A program made the position numbers and the translations under genes. Positions 24,867-37,288 of a stretch of DNA of 64,000 bases are shown here, one piece after another. The notes beneath the pieces are model-generated. The model searched no databases and was not told where the DNA came from. It was given only the letters and a program-made list of their open reading frames with translations. Within the stretch, counting starts at the first letter, position 1; each line of letters starts with the position of its first letter. The stretch comes from Ehretia macrophylla (Eukaryota > Streptophyta > Magnoliopsida > Boraginales > Ehretiaceae): assembly GCA_037974665.1 (NCBI GenBank), contig CM075768.1:64941816-65005815 (forward strand), written 5' to 3'.

Positions 24867-24984
24867 GGGTGCAACACGAGGACTTCCCAAGGCGTCACCC
24901 ATCCTAGTACTACTCTCGCCCAAGCACGCTTAACTTCGGAGTTCTGATGGGATCCGGTGCATTAGTGCTGGTTTGATCGCACCC
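24867..24984 (-). rRNA. 5S rRNA copy 22
   Basis: Changes at 95, 92 and 12. Counterpart of copy 14. Confidence 0.94.
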
Positions 24985-25286
24985 GTCATGTTGAGGGCAT
25001 AATTCCTATATATGTTAACGATTCACAGTGCCAGCCTAGAGAGATGGCCCATTCAAAAGGCCCAATGGGCTTAACGACAACCCATCCGCTTCAACCATGC
25101 AGCATCCTCGCAAGACATGATATCGACACATTGTAGGGCTCTCTGATGTCCCGCGAGTCAAGTTGTCTTCGTTTTAATAGCTCACGACGTACAATCCGGG
25201 ACGAAAAAATAGAGCAAACGAACAAAAGTGTCCTGAAATTGATGAAAACGTTCGATTTTGGGCTCCAAAAAGGGCACAGCGAGCAC

Positions 25287-25298
25287 GCTAGCTGCAAC
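25287..25298 (-). other. 31-bp spacer deletion, same as near 19918
   Basis: CTAGCTGC is joined to AACGGTATG at the same point as in the unit eight repeats to the left. It marks the two as one duplicated block. Confidence 0.8.
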
Positions 25299-25511
25299 GG
25301 TATGCTGTGCGCTCCGTAACTCCTTACATATCGAAAGTTATGGGCACCGGAGCGACGGAGACCTGGTCGCAAACTCTATGCCCTCGGTTTGCGGGCCCGG
25401 CCTCTACGTGAAGCGAAGTTGTTTTGCCCAATGTTCCGTGGGATTCGGTAATAGAGATCTGGTGGATCTTTATCTTGGCAACCCTAACCAGGGAAAAAAA
25501 AATTGAAAAGG

Positions 25512-25628
25512 GAGTACAACAAGAGGACTTCTCAGGGGGTCACCCATCCTAGTACTACTCTCACCAAGCACGCTTAACTTCGGAGTTCTGATGGGATCCG
25601 GTGCATTAGTGCGGGTATGATCGTACCC
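25512..25628 (-). rRNA. 5S rRNA copy 23
   Basis: 117 nt, with the same single-base loss at 64-66 and the same seven changes as copy 15. Confidence 0.9.
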
Positions 25629-26187
25629 GTCATGTTGAGGGCACAACTCCTATATGTGTTAACGGTTCACAGTCCCAGCCTAGAGAGATGGCCCATTCAA
25701 AAGGCCCAATGGGCTTAATGACAACCCTTCCGCTTCAACAACGCAGCAACCTCGCAAGACGTGATATCGACAAGTTATAAGGCCCTATGATGTCCCGCGA
25801 GTCATGTTGTCGTCTTTTCAATAGCTCACGACGTACGATCCGGGATGAAAAAATAGAGCAAAAGAAGAAAAGTGGCCTGAAACAGATGAAAACGTTCGAT
25901 TTTGTGCTCCCAAAATGGGCACAGAGAGCAAGCTGGCTACCCCCGCCGTAAAGCACTTAGAGAACTTTGCAACAGTATGCTGTGCACTGCGCAACTCCTT
26001 ACGGATCAAAAGTTATGGGCACCGGAGCTACGGAGACCTGGTCATAAACCCTACGCCATCGGTTTGTGAGCCCAGCCTCTACGTGAAGCGAAGTTGTTTT
26101 GCCCAATGTTCCGTGGGATTCGGTAATAGAGATTTGGTGGATAAAGTATCTTGGCAACCCTAACCAGGGCAAAAAAAATTGAAAAGG

Positions 26188-26305
26188 GGGTGCACCACGA
26201 GGACTTCCCAGGGGGTCACCCGTCCTAGTACTACTCTAGCCCAAGCATGCTTAACTTTGGAGTTCTAATGGGATTCGGTGCATTGGTGCTGGTATGATCG
26301 CACCC
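26188..26305 (-). rRNA. 5S rRNA copy 24
   Basis: Changes at 111, 84, 68, 58, 48, 39, 31 and 21. IE, A box and C box each carry one. Confidence 0.89.
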
Positions 26306-26864
26306 GTCATCTTGAGGGCACGATTCCTATATGTGTTAACGGTTCACAGTGCCAGCCTAGAAAGATGGCCCATTCAAAAGGCCCAATAGGCTTAACGACA
26401 ACCCATCCGCTTCAACAACGTAGCATCCTCGCAGGACGTGATATCGACACGTTGTAGGGCCCTCAGATGTCCCGCGAGTCTGGATGTCGTCTCCTTAACA
26501 GCTCACGACATACAATCCAGGACGAAAAAATAGAGCAAAAGAACAAAAGTGGCCTGAAATTGTTGAAAAAGTTCGATTTTGTGCTCCAAAAACGGGCACA
26601 GCGAGCAAGCTGGCTGTCCCAGTCGTAGAGCTCACAGAGAGGTTTGCAACGGTATGCTGTGCGCCACGTAACTCCTTACGGATCAAAAGTTATGGGCACC
26701 GGAGCGACGGAGACCTGGTCACAAACCCTACGCCTTCGGTTTGTGGGCCCGACCTCTACGTGAAGCGAAGTTGTCTTGCCCAATGTTCCGTGGGATTCGG
26801 TAATAGAGATTTGGTGGATAAAGTATCTTGGCAACCCTAACCGGGGCAAAAAAAATTGAAAAGG

Positions 26865-26982
26865 GGGTGCAACACGAGGACTTTACAGGGGGTCATCCAT
26901 CCTAGTACTACTCTCACCCAAGCACGCTTAACTTCGGAGTTCTGATGGGATCTGGTGAATTAGTGCTGGTATGATCGCACCC
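26865..26982 (-). rRNA. 5S rRNA copy 25
   Basis: Changes at 99, 98, 87, 67, 30 and 25. Shares 98, 87, 67 and 25 with copy 32. Confidence 0.9.
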
Positions 26983-27540
26983 GTCATGTTGAGGGCACAA
27001 TTCCTATATGCGTTAACGGTTCACAGTGCCAGCCTAGAAAGATGGCCCATTCAAAAGGCCCAATGGGCTTAACGACAACCCATCCACTTCAACAACGCAG
27101 CATCCTCACAAGACGTGATATCGACAGGTTGGAGGGCCCTCTGATGTCCCGCGAGTCAGGTTGTCGTCCTTTTAACAGCTCACGACATACGATCCGGGAC
27201 GGAAAAATTGAGCAAAAGAACAAAAGTGGCCTTAAACTGATGAAAACGTTCGATTTTGGGCTCCCAAAAGGGGCACAACGAGCAAGCTAGCCGCCCCCAT
27301 CGTGGAGCTCTCAGAGAGCTTTGCAACGGTATGCTGTGCACCGCGTAACTCCTTACGGATCAAAAGTTATGGGCATCGGAGCGACGGAGACCTAGTCACA
27401 AATCCTACGCCTTCGGTTTGCGAGCCCGGCCTCTACGTGAAGCGAAGTTGTTTTGCCCAATGTTCCGTGGGATTCGGTAATAGTGATTTGGTTGATAAAG
27501 TATCTTGGCAACCCTAACCAGGGCAAAAAAATTGAAAAGG

Positions 27541-27658
27541 TGGTGCAACACCAGGACTTCCAAGGAGGTCACCCATCCTAGTACTACTCTCGCCCAAGCA
27601 TGCTTGACTTTAGAGTTATGATGGGATCCGGTGCATTAGTGCTGGTATGATCACACCC
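27541..27658 (-). rRNA. 5S rRNA copy 26, degenerate
   Basis: Changes at 118, 107, 97, 93, 58, 53, 48, 47, 41 and 6. A box and C box both hit twice. Confidence 0.87.
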
Positions 27659-28097
27659 GTCATGTTGAGGGCACAATTCCTATATGTGTTAACTGTTCAC
27701 TGTGCCAGCCTAGAGAGATGGCCGATTCAAAAGGCCTAATGGGCTTAACGACAACCCATCCGCTTCAACAACGCAGCATCCTCGCTAGACGTGATATCAA
27801 CGCGTTGTAAGACCCTCAGATGTCCCGCGAGTCTAGTTGCCGTCCTTTTAACAGCTCACGACATACAATCCGGGACAGAAAAATGGAGCAAAATAAGAAA
27901 AATGGCTTGAAACTGATGAAAACGTTCAATTTTGGGCTCCAAAAACTGGCACAACAAACAAGCTAGCTGCCCCGTCGTAAAAAACTCAAAGAGCTTTGCA
28001 ACGGTATGCTGTGCGCCGCGTAACTCCTTACGGATCAAAAGTTATGGGCACCGGAGCGACGGAGACCTGGTCACAAACCCTACGCCCTCAGTTTGGG

Positions 28098-28120
28098 GGC
28101 CCGGCTTCTATGTGTTAACG
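28098..28120 (-). other. Array unit that lost its 5S gene (deletion junction 1)
   Basis: Spacer sequence GGGCCCGGCTTCTATGTG runs straight into GTTAACGG of the upstream spacer. The gene, its terminator and most of the start-site region are gone (about 248 bp). CTATGTG resembles both flanks (CTCTATGTG and CCTATATGTG), which suggests deletion at microhomology. Confidence 0.88.
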
Positions 28121-28644
28121 GTTCACAGTGCCAGCCTAGAGTGATGGCCCATTCAAAAGGCCCGAATGGGCTTAACGACAACCCATCCGCTTCAACAACG
28201 CAGCATCCTCGCAAGACGTGATATCGACACATTGTAGGGCCCTTTAATGTACCGCGAGTCAGGTTGTCGTCCTTTTAACAGCTCGCAACGTACGACCTAG
28301 GACCGAAAAACAGGGCAAAAGAAGAAAAGTGTCCTGAAACTGATGAAATCGTTCGATTTTGGGCTCCAAAAATCGGGCACAGTGAGCAAGCAGGTTGCCC
28401 CCGTCGTAGAGCTCTCAAAGAGCTCTGCAACGGTATGTTGTGCGCCGCGTAACTCCTTACTGATCAAAAGTTATGGGCACCGGAGCGACGGAGACCTGGT
28501 CACAATCCTTACGACCTCGGTTTGGGGCCCGACCTCTACGTGAAGCGAAGTTGTCTTGCCCAATGTTCCGTGGGCTTCGGTAATAGAGATTTGGTGGATA
28601 AAGTATCTTGGCAACCCTAACCAGGGCAAAAAAAATTGAAAAGT

Positions 28645-28762
28645 GGGTGCAACATGAGGACTTCCCAAGGGGTCACCCATCCTAGTACTACTCTCGCCCA
28701 AGCACGCTTAACATCGGAGTTTTGATAGGATCCGGTGAATTAGTGCTGGTATGATCGCACCC
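28645..28762 (-). rRNA. 5S rRNA copy 27
   Basis: Changes at 108, 95, 50, 41, 36 and 25. Shares 95, 50, 36 and 25 with copy 34. Confidence 0.91.
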
Positions 28763-29320
28763 GTCATGTTGAGGGCACAATTCCTATATGTGTTAACGAT
28801 TCACAGTGCTAGCCTAGAGAGATAGCCCATTCAAAAGGCCCAATGTGCTTAACGCCAACCCATCCGATTCAACAACGCAGCATCCTCGCAAGACGAGATA
28901 TCGACACATTGTAGGGCCCTCTGATGTCCCGTGAGTGAGGTTGTCGTTCTTTTAACAGCTCACGACGTATAATCCGGGATGAAAAAATTGAGTAAAAGAA
29001 CAAAAGTGGACGGAAACTGATTAAAACGTTTGATTTTGGGCTCCAAAAAGGGCACAGCGAGCAAGCTAGCTGCCCCCATCGTAAAGCTCTCAGAGAGCTT
29101 TGCAACGGTATGCTGTGCATCGCGTAACTCCTTACGGATCAAAAGTTATGTGCACCGGAGCGACGGAGACCTGGTCACAAAACCTACGCCCTCGGTATGA
29201 GGGCCCGGCCTCTACGTGAAGCGAAGTTGTCTTGCTCAATGTTTCGTGGGATTCGATAATAGAGATTTGGTGGATAAAGTATTTTGGAAACCCTTGCCAG
29301 GGCAAAAAAATTTCAAAAGG

Positions 29321-29438
29321 GGGTGCAACACGAGGAATTCCCAGGGGGTCAGCTCTCCTAGTACTACTCTCGTCCAAGCACGCTTAACTTCGGAGTTCTG
29401 ATGGGATCCGGTGCATTCGTGCTGGTATGATCGCACCC
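29321..29438 (-). rRNA. 5S rRNA copy 28
   Basis: Changes at 102, 87, 85, 84, 66 and 21. Three are in the C box. Confidence 0.9.
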
Positions 29439-29997
29439 GTCATGTTGAGGGCACAATTCCTTTATGTGTTAACGGTTCACAGTCATTGCCTCGAGAGATG
29501 GCCCATTCAAAAGGCCCAATTGGCTAAACGACAACCTATCCACTTCAACAACGCAGCATCCTAGCAAGACGTGATATCGACAAGTTGTAGGGCCCTCTGA
29601 TGTCCCGCGAGTCAGGTTGTCCTCCTTTTAACAGCTCACGACATACGATCCGGGATGAAAAAATAGAGCAAAAGAACAAAAGTGGCCTGAAACTGATTAG
29701 AACGTTCGATTTTGGGCTCCAAAAATAGGCAAATTGAGCAAGCTAGCTGCCCCCGTCGTAGAACTCTCAGAGAGCATTGCAACGGTATGTTGTGCGCCGC
29801 GTAACTCCTTACAGATCAAAAGTTATGGGCACCGGAGCGACGGAGACCTAGTCACAAACCCTACGCCGTCAGTTTGCAGGCCCGGCCTCTATGTGAAGCG
29901 AAGTTGTTTTACCCAATGTTCCGTGGGATTCGATAATAGAGATTTGATGGATAAAGTATCTTGGCAACCCTAACCAGGGCAAAAAAAATTGAAAAGC

Positions 29998-30115
29998 GGG
30001 TGCAACACGAGGACTTCCTAGGGGGTCATCCATCCTAGTACTACTATCGCCCAAGAACGATTAACTTCGGAGTTCTGAAGGGATCCGGACCATTAGTGCT
30101 GGTATGATCGCACCC
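29998..30115 (-). rRNA. 5S rRNA copy 29
   Basis: Changes at 97, 87, 70, 60, 56, 37, 27 and 26, touching all three internal boxes. Shares 70 and 27 with copy 36. Confidence 0.89.
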
Positions 30116-30676
30116 GTCATGTTGAGGGCACAATTCCTATATGTCTTAAGGGTTCACAGTGCCAGCCTAGAGTGATGGTCCATTCAAAAGGCCCGAATGG
30201 GCTTAACGATAACCCATCCGCTTCAACAACGCAGCATCCTCGCAAGACGTGATATTGACACGTTGTAGGGCCCTTTAAAGTACCACGAGTCAGGTTGTCG
30301 TCCTTTTAACAGCTCGCAACGTACGATCTGGGACCGAAAAATAGGGCAAAAGAAGAAAAGTGTCTTGAAACTGATGAAAACGTTCGATTTTGGGCTCCAA
30401 AAATCGAGCACAGTGAGCAAGCTAGCTGCCCCCGTCGTAGAGCTCTCAAAGAGCTTTGCAACGGTATGCTGTGCGCCGCGTAACTCCTTACTGATCAAAA
30501 GTTATGGGCACCGGAGCGACGGAGACCTGGTCACAAACCCTACGCCCTCGGTTTGTGTGCCCGACATCTTCTTGAAGCGAAGTTGTCTTGCCCAACATTC
30601 CGTGGGATTCGGTAATAGAGATTTGGTGGATAAAATATATTGGCAACCCTAACCAGGGCAAAAAAAATTGAAAAGG

Positions 30677-30794
30677 GGGTGCAACACGAGGACTTCCCAG
30701 GGGGTCACCTATCCTAGTACTACTCTCGCCCAAGCAAGCTTAATATCGGAGTTCTGATGGGATCCGGTGAATTAGTGCTAGTATGATCGCACCT
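30677..30794 (-). rRNA. 5S rRNA copy 30
   Basis: Changes at 85, 58, 51, 50, 25, 15 and 1. Three are in the A box. Confidence 0.9.
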
Positions 30795-31069
30795 GTCATG
30801 TTGAGGACACAATTCCTATATGTGTTAACGATTCACAGTGCCAGCCTAGAGAGATGGCCCATTCAAAAGGCCCAATGGGCTTAACGACAACCCATCCGCT
30901 TCAACAACGCAGCATCCTCACAAGACGTGATATCAACAAGTTGTAGGGCCCTCTGATGTCCCGCGAGTCATGTTGTCGTCTTTTTAATAGCTCACGACGT
31001 ACAATACGGGAAGAAAAAATTGAGCAAAAGAATAAAAGTCGACTAAAACTGATGAAAACGTTCAATTTT

Positions 31070-31085
31070 GGGCTCCAAACTGGCT
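31070..31085 (-). other. Spacer deletion of about 19 bp
   Basis: GGCTCCAAA is joined to CTGGCTGCC, losing the usual GGGCACAGCGAGCAAG. A few more bases are lost near 31302, where the telo-box-like AACCCTAACC is reduced to CCAACC. The unit is 654 bp. Confidence 0.75.
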
Positions 31086-31330
31086 GCCCCCGTCGTAGAG
31101 CTCTCGGGGAGCTTTGCAACGGTATGCTGTGCACCGCATAACTCCTTGCGGATCAAAAGTTATGGGCACCGGAGCGATGGAGACCAGGTCGCAAACCCTA
31201 TGCCCTCGGTTTGCGGGCTCGGCCTCTACGTGATGCGAAGTTGTCTTGCCCAATGTTCTATGGGATTCGGTAATAGAGATTTGGTGGATAAAGTATCTTG
31301 GCCCAACCAGGGCAAAAAAAATTGACAAGG

Positions 31331-31448
31331 GGGTGCATCACGAGGACTTCCCAAGGAGTCACCCATCCTAGTACTACTCTTGCCCAAGCACGCTTAACTT
31401 CAGAGTTCTGATGGGATCCGGTGCATTAGTGCTAGTATGATCGCACCC
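31331..31448 (-). rRNA. 5S rRNA copy 31
   Basis: Changes at 111, 95, 92, 68, 47 and 15. Confidence 0.91.
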
Positions 31449-32007
31449 ATCATGTTGAGGGCCCAATTCCTATATGTGTTAACGCTTCAGAGTGGTAGCC
31501 TAGAGAGATGGCCCATTCAAAAGGCCCAATGGGCTTAACGACAACCCATCCGCTTCAACAACGTAGCATCCTCGCAAGACGTGATATCGACACGTTGTAG
31601 GGCCCTCAGATGTCCCGCGAGTCTAGTTGTCGTCCTTTTAACAGCTCACGACATACAATCCGGGACGGAAAAATAGAGCAAAAGAACAAAAGTGTCCTGA
31701 AATTGTTGAAAACGTTCGATTTTGCGCTCCAAAAACGGGCAAAGCGAGCAAGTTGGTTGTCCCCGTCGTAGAGCTCACAGAGAGGTTTGCAACGGTATGT
31801 TGTGCGCCACGTAACTCCTTACGGATCAAAAGTTATAGGAACCGGAGCGACGGAGACCTAGTCACAAACCCTACGCCTTCGGTTTGTGGGCCCGACCTCT
31901 ACGTGAAGCGAAGTTGTCTTGCCCAATGTTCCGTGGGATTCGGCAATAGAGATTTGGTGGATAAAGTATCTTGGAAACCCAAACCAGGGCAAAAAAAATT
32001 GAAAAGG

Positions 32008-32125
32008 GGGTGCAGCACGAGGACTTCACAGGGGGTCATCCATCCTAGTACTACTCTCACCCAAGCATGCTTAACTTCGGAGTTCTGATGGGATCCGGTG
32101 AATTAGTGTTGGTATGATCGCACCC
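32008..32125 (-). rRNA. 5S rRNA copy 32
   Basis: Changes at 111, 98, 87, 67, 58, 25 and 17. Counterpart of copy 25. Confidence 0.9.
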
Positions 32126-32684
32126 GTCATGTTGAGGGCACAATTCCTATATGTGTTAACGGTTCACAGTGCCAGCCTAGTGAGATGGCCCATTCAAAAG
32201 GCCCAATGGGCTTAACGACAACCCATCCGCTTCAACAACACAGCAACCTCGCAAGACGTGATATCGACACGTTATAAAGCCCTCTGATGTCCCCTGAGTC
32301 AGGTTGTCGTCCTTTACCCAGCTGACGATGTACGATCCGGGACAGAAAAATAGAGCAAAAGAAGAAAAGTGGCCTGAAACAGATGAAAACGTTCGATTAT
32401 GGGCTACCAAAATGGGCATAGAGTGCAAGCTGGCTGCCCCCATCGTAGAGCTCTCAGAGAGCTTTGCAACGGAATGTTGTGCGCCGCGTAACTCCTTACG
32501 GATCAAAAGTTAAGGGCACCGGAGCGACGGAGACCTGGTCACAAACCCTACGCCTTCGGGTTGCGAGCCCGGCTTCTACGTGAAGCGAAGTTGTCTTGCC
32601 CAATGTTCCGTGGGATTCTGTAATAGAGATTTGATGGATAAAGTATCTTGGCAACCTTAACTAGGGCAAAAAAAATTGAAAAGG

Positions 32685-32802
32685 GGGTGCAACACAAGGA
32701 CTTCCCTGGGGGTCACCCATCCTAGTACTACTCTCGCCCAAGCACGCTTAACTTCGGAGTTCTGATGGGATCCGGTGCATTAGTGCTGGTATGATCGCAC
32801 CC
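32685..32802 (-). rRNA. 5S rRNA copy 33
   Basis: Changes only at 107 and 96. Its downstream spacer (to the left, 32177-32506) is nearly identical to that of copy 18, 10521 bp away. Confidence 0.94.
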
Positions 32803-33244
32803 GTTATGTTGAGTGCACAATTCTTATATCTGTTAACGGTTCACAATCCCAGCCTAGAGAGATGGCCTATTCAAAAGGCCCAATGGGCTTAACGACAACC
32901 CATCCGCTTCAACAACGCAGCATCCTCGCAAGACGTGATATCGACACATTGTAGGGCCCTCTAATGTCTAGCGAGTCAGGTTGTCGTCCTTTTAACAGCT
33001 CACGACATATGATCCGGGACGAAAAAATTGAGCAAAAGAACAAAAGTGGACTGAAACTTATGAAAAGGTTCGATTTTGGGCTCCAAAAATGGGCCAAGCG
33101 AGCAAGCTAGCCGCCCCCGTCGTAGAGCTCTCAGAGAGATTTGCAACGGTATACTGTGCGCCCCGTAACCCCTTACGGATCAAAAGTTATGGGCACCGGA
33201 GCGACGGAGACCTGGTCACAAACCCTACGCCCTCAGTTTGGGGG

Positions 33245-33268
33245 CCCGGCTTCTATGTGTTAACGGTT
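33245..33268 (-). other. Array unit that lost its 5S gene (deletion junction 2)
   Basis: Same junction as near 28110, GGGCCCGGCTTCTATGTG to GTTAACGG, 5146 bp to the right. Identity of the breakpoint shows a single deletion later copied as part of a larger block. Confidence 0.88.
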
Positions 33269-33790
33269 CACAGTGCCAGCCTAGAGTGAGGGCCCATTCA
33301 AAAGGCCCGAATGGGCTTAACGACAACCCATACGCTTCAACAACGCAGAATCCTCGTAAGACGTGATATCGACACGTTGTAGGGCCCTTTAATTTACCGC
33401 GAGTTAGGTTGTCGTCCTTTTAATAGCTCGCAACGTATGATCTGGGACTAAAAAACAGGGCAAAAGTAGAAAAGTGTCCTGAAACTGATAAAAACGTTCG
33501 ATTTTGGGCTCCAAAAATCGGGCACAGTGAGGAAGCTGGCTGCCCCTGCCGTAGAGCTCTCAAAGAGCTTTGCAACGGTATGATATGCGCCGCGTGAGTT
33601 CTTACTTATCAAAAGTCATGGGCACCGGAGCGACGAAGACCTGGTCACAAACCTTACGACCTCGGTTTGGGGGCCCGACCTCTACGTGAAATAAAGTTAT
33701 CTTGCCCAATGTTCCGTGGGCTACGGTAATAGAGATTTGGTGGATAAAGTATCTTGGCAACCCTAACCTGGGCAAAAAAAAGTGAAAAGT

Positions 33791-33908
33791 GGGTGCAACA
33801 CGAGGACTTCCCAAGGGGTCACCCATCCTAGTACTACTCTCGCCCAAGCACGCTTAACATCAGAGTTCTGAATGGATCCAGTGAATTAGTGCTGGTATGT
33901 TCGCACAC
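33791..33908 (-). rRNA. 5S rRNA copy 34
   Basis: Changes at 95, 50, 47, 37, 36, 29, 25, 9 and 2. Counterpart of copy 27 with added changes. Confidence 0.88.
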
Positions 33909-34467
33909 GTCATGTTGAGGGCACAATTCCTATATGTGTTAACGGTTCACAGTCCCAGCCAAGAGAGATGGCCCATTCAAAAGGCCCAATGGGCTTAACG
34001 ACAACCCATCCGCTTCAACAACGCAGCATCCTTGCAAGACTTGATATCGACACGTTGTAGGGCCCTCTTATGTCCCGTGAGTCAGGTTGTCGTCGTTTTA
34101 ACAGCTCACGACGTACAATCCGGGACGGAAAAATAGAGCAAAAGAACAAAAGTGGCCAGAAACTGATGAAAATATTCAATTTTGGGCTCCAAAAAGGGTA
34201 CAGCGAGCAAGCTGGCTTCCCCCGTCGTAGAGCTCTCAGAGAGCTTTGCAACGGTATGATGTGCGCCACGTAACTCCTTACAGATCAAAAGTTATGGGCA
34301 CCGGAGCGACGGAGGCCTGGTCACAAAACCCTACGCCGTCGGTTTGCGGGCCCGACCTCTACGTGAAGTGAAGTTGTCTTGCCCAATGTTTCGTGGGATT
34401 CGGTAATAGAGATTTGGTGGAAAAAGTATCTTCGCAACCCTAACCAGGGGTAAAAAAATTGAAAAGG

Positions 34468-34585
34468 GTGTGCAACACGAGTACTTCCCAAGGGGTCACC
34501 CATCCTAGTACTACTCTTGTCCAATCACGCTTAACTTCGTAGTTCTGATGGGATCCAGTGCATTCATGCTGGTATGATTGCACCC
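34468..34585 (-). rRNA. 5S rRNA copy 35, degenerate
   Basis: Eleven changes: 117, 104, 95, 68, 66, 61, 46, 29, 21, 20 and 7. One of the most diverged copies. Confidence 0.86.
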
Positions 34586-35144
34586 GTCATGTTGAGGACA
34601 CAATTACTATATGTGTTAACGGTTCACAGTCATTGCCTCGAGAGATGGCCCATTCAAAAGGCCCAATAGGCTTAACGACAACCCATCCACTTCAACAACG
34701 CAACATCCTCACAAGACGTGATATCGACACGTTGTAGGGCCCTCTGATGTCCCGTGAGTCAGGTTGTCGCCCTTTTAACAGCTCACGACATACGATCCGG
34801 GACGAAAAAATAGAGCAAAAGAACAAAAGTGGCATGAAACTGATTAGAACGTTCGATTTTAGACTCCAAAAACAGGCACAGTGAGCAAGCTAGCTGCCCC
34901 CGTCGTAGAGCTCTTAGAGAGCATTCCAACGGTATGTTGTGCGTGGCGTAACTGCTTACGGATCAAAAGTTATGGGCACCGGAGCGACGGAGACCTAGTC
35001 GCAAAACCTACGCCCTCAGTTTGCGGGCCCGGCCTCTATGTTAAGCGAAGTTGTTTTACCCAATGTTTTGTGGGATTCGGTAATAGTGATTTGGTGGATA
35101 AAATATCTTGGCAACCCTAACCAGGGGAAAAAAAATTGAAAAGC

Positions 35145-35262
35145 GGGTGCAACACGAGGACTTCCCAGGGGGTCACCCATCCTAGTACTACTATCGCCCA
35201 AGCACGCTTAACTTCAGAGTTCTGATGGGATCCGGAGCATTAGTGCTGGTATGATCGCACCC
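35145..35262 (-). rRNA. 5S rRNA copy 36
   Basis: Changes at 70, 47 and 27. Counterpart of copy 29. Confidence 0.93.
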
Positions 35263-35823
35263 GTCATGTTGAGGGCACAATTCCTATATGTGTTAACGGT
35301 TCACAATGCCAGACTAGAGTGAAGGCCCATTCAAAAGGCCCGATTGGGCTTAACGACAACCCATCCGCTTCAATAATGCAGCATCCTCACAAGACGTGAT
35401 ATCGACACGTTGTAGGACCCTCTGATGTCCCGCGAGTCAGGTTGTCGTCCTTTTAACAGCTCACGACGTACAATCCGGGACCGAAAAACAGGGCAAAAGA
35501 AGAAAAGTGTCCTGAAACAGATGAAAACGTTCGATTTTGGGCTCCAAAAATCGCGCACAGTGAGCAAGCTGGCTGCCCCAGTCGTAGAGCTCTCAAAGAG
35601 CTTTGCAATGCTATGCTGTGCTTCGCGTAACTCCTTACTGATCAAAAGTTATGGGCATAGGAGCGACGGAGACCTGGTCACAAACCTTACGACCTCGGTT
35701 TGTAGGCCCGACCTCTACGTGAAGCGAAGTTATCATGCCCAATGTTCCGTGGGATTCGAAAATATAAATTTGGTGGATAAAGCATCTTGGCAACCCTAAC
35801 CAGGGCAAAAAAAATTGAAAAGG

Positions 35824-35941
35824 GGGTGCGACATGAGGACTTCCCAGGGGGTCACCCATCGTAGTACTACTCTCGCCCAAGCACGCTTAACTTCGGAGTT
35901 CTGTTGGGATACGGTGCATTAGTGCTGGTACGATCGCACCC
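35824..35941 (-). rRNA. 5S rRNA copy 37
   Basis: Changes at 112, 108, 81, 38, 31 and 11. A box and IE are intact. Confidence 0.91.
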
Positions 35942-36499
35942 GTCATGTTGAGGGCGCAATTCCTATATGTGTTAACGATTCACAGTGCCAGCCTAGAGAG
36001 ATGGCCCATTCAAAAGGCCCAATGGGCTTAACGACAACCCATCCGCTTCAACAACGTAGCATCCTCGCAAGACGTGATATCGACACGTTGTAGGGCCCTC
36101 TGATGTCCCGCGAGTCCCGTTGTCGTCCTTTTAACAACTCACGACGTACAATCCGGGATGAAAAAATTGATCAAAAGAACAAAAGTGGACTGAAACTGAT
36201 GAAAACGTTCGATTTTGGGCTACAAAAAGGGCACAGCGAGCAAGCTAGCTGCCCCCGTCATAGAGCTCTCAGAGAACTTTGCAACGGTATGCTGTTCACC
36301 GCGTAACTCCTTACGGATCAAAAGTTATGTGCACCGGAGTGACGGAGACCTGGTCACAAACCCGACGCCCTCGGTTTGAGGGCTCGGCCTCTACGTGAAG
36401 CAAAGTTGTCTTGCCCAATGTTCCATGGGATTCGGTAATAGAGTGTTGGTGGATAAAGTATTTTGGAAACCCTAGCCAGGGCAAAAAAAATTGAAAAGG

Positions 36500-36617
36500 G
36501 GGTGCAACACGAGGACTTCCCAAGGGGTCACCCATCCAAGTACTACTCTCGCCCAAGCACGCTTAACTTCGGAGTTCTGATGGGATCCGATGCATTATTG
36601 CTGGTATGATTGCACCG
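36500..36617 (-). rRNA. 5S rRNA copy 38
   Basis: Changes at 95, 80, 28, 20, 7 and 1. The first base of the transcript is altered. Confidence 0.91.
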
Positions 36618-37170
36618 GTCATATTGAGGGCACAATTCCTATATGTGTTAACGGTTCACAGTGCCAGCCTAGAGAGATGGCTCATTCAAGAGGCCCAATG
36701 GGCTTAACGACAACCCATCTGCTTCAACAACGCAACATCCTCGCAGGACATGATATCGACACGTTGTAGGGCCCTCTGAAGTACTGCGAGTCATGTTGTC
36801 GTCCTTTTAACAGCTCACGACGTAAGATACGGGACGGAAAAAGAGGGCAAAAGAAGAAAAGTGTCTTGAAACTGATGAAAACGCTCGAGTTTGGGCTCCA
36901 AAAACGGGTACTGCGAGAAAGCTGGCTTCCCTCGTCGTAGAGCTCTCAGAGAGCTTTGTAACGGTATGCTGTGCGCTGCGTAACTCCTTACGGATCAAAA
37001 GTTATGGGAACCGGAGCGACGGAGACCTGGTCACAAAAGCTACGCCCTCTGTTTGCGGGCCCGACCTCTACGTGAAGCGAAGTTGGCTTGCCCAATGTTT
37101 CGTGGGATTCGGTAATGGAGATTTGGTGGATATCTTGGCAACCCTAACCAGGGCAAAAAAAATTAAAAGG

Positions 37171-37288
37171 GGGTGCAACACGAGGACTTCCCAGCGGGTC
37201 ACCCATCCTAGTACTACTTTGGCCCAAGCACGCTTAACTTCGGAGCTCTGATGGGATCCGGTGCATTAGTGCTGGTATGATCGCACCC
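37171..37288 (-). rRNA. 5S rRNA copy 39
   Basis: Changes at 94, 70, 68 and 43. Two are in the IE. Confidence 0.92.
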
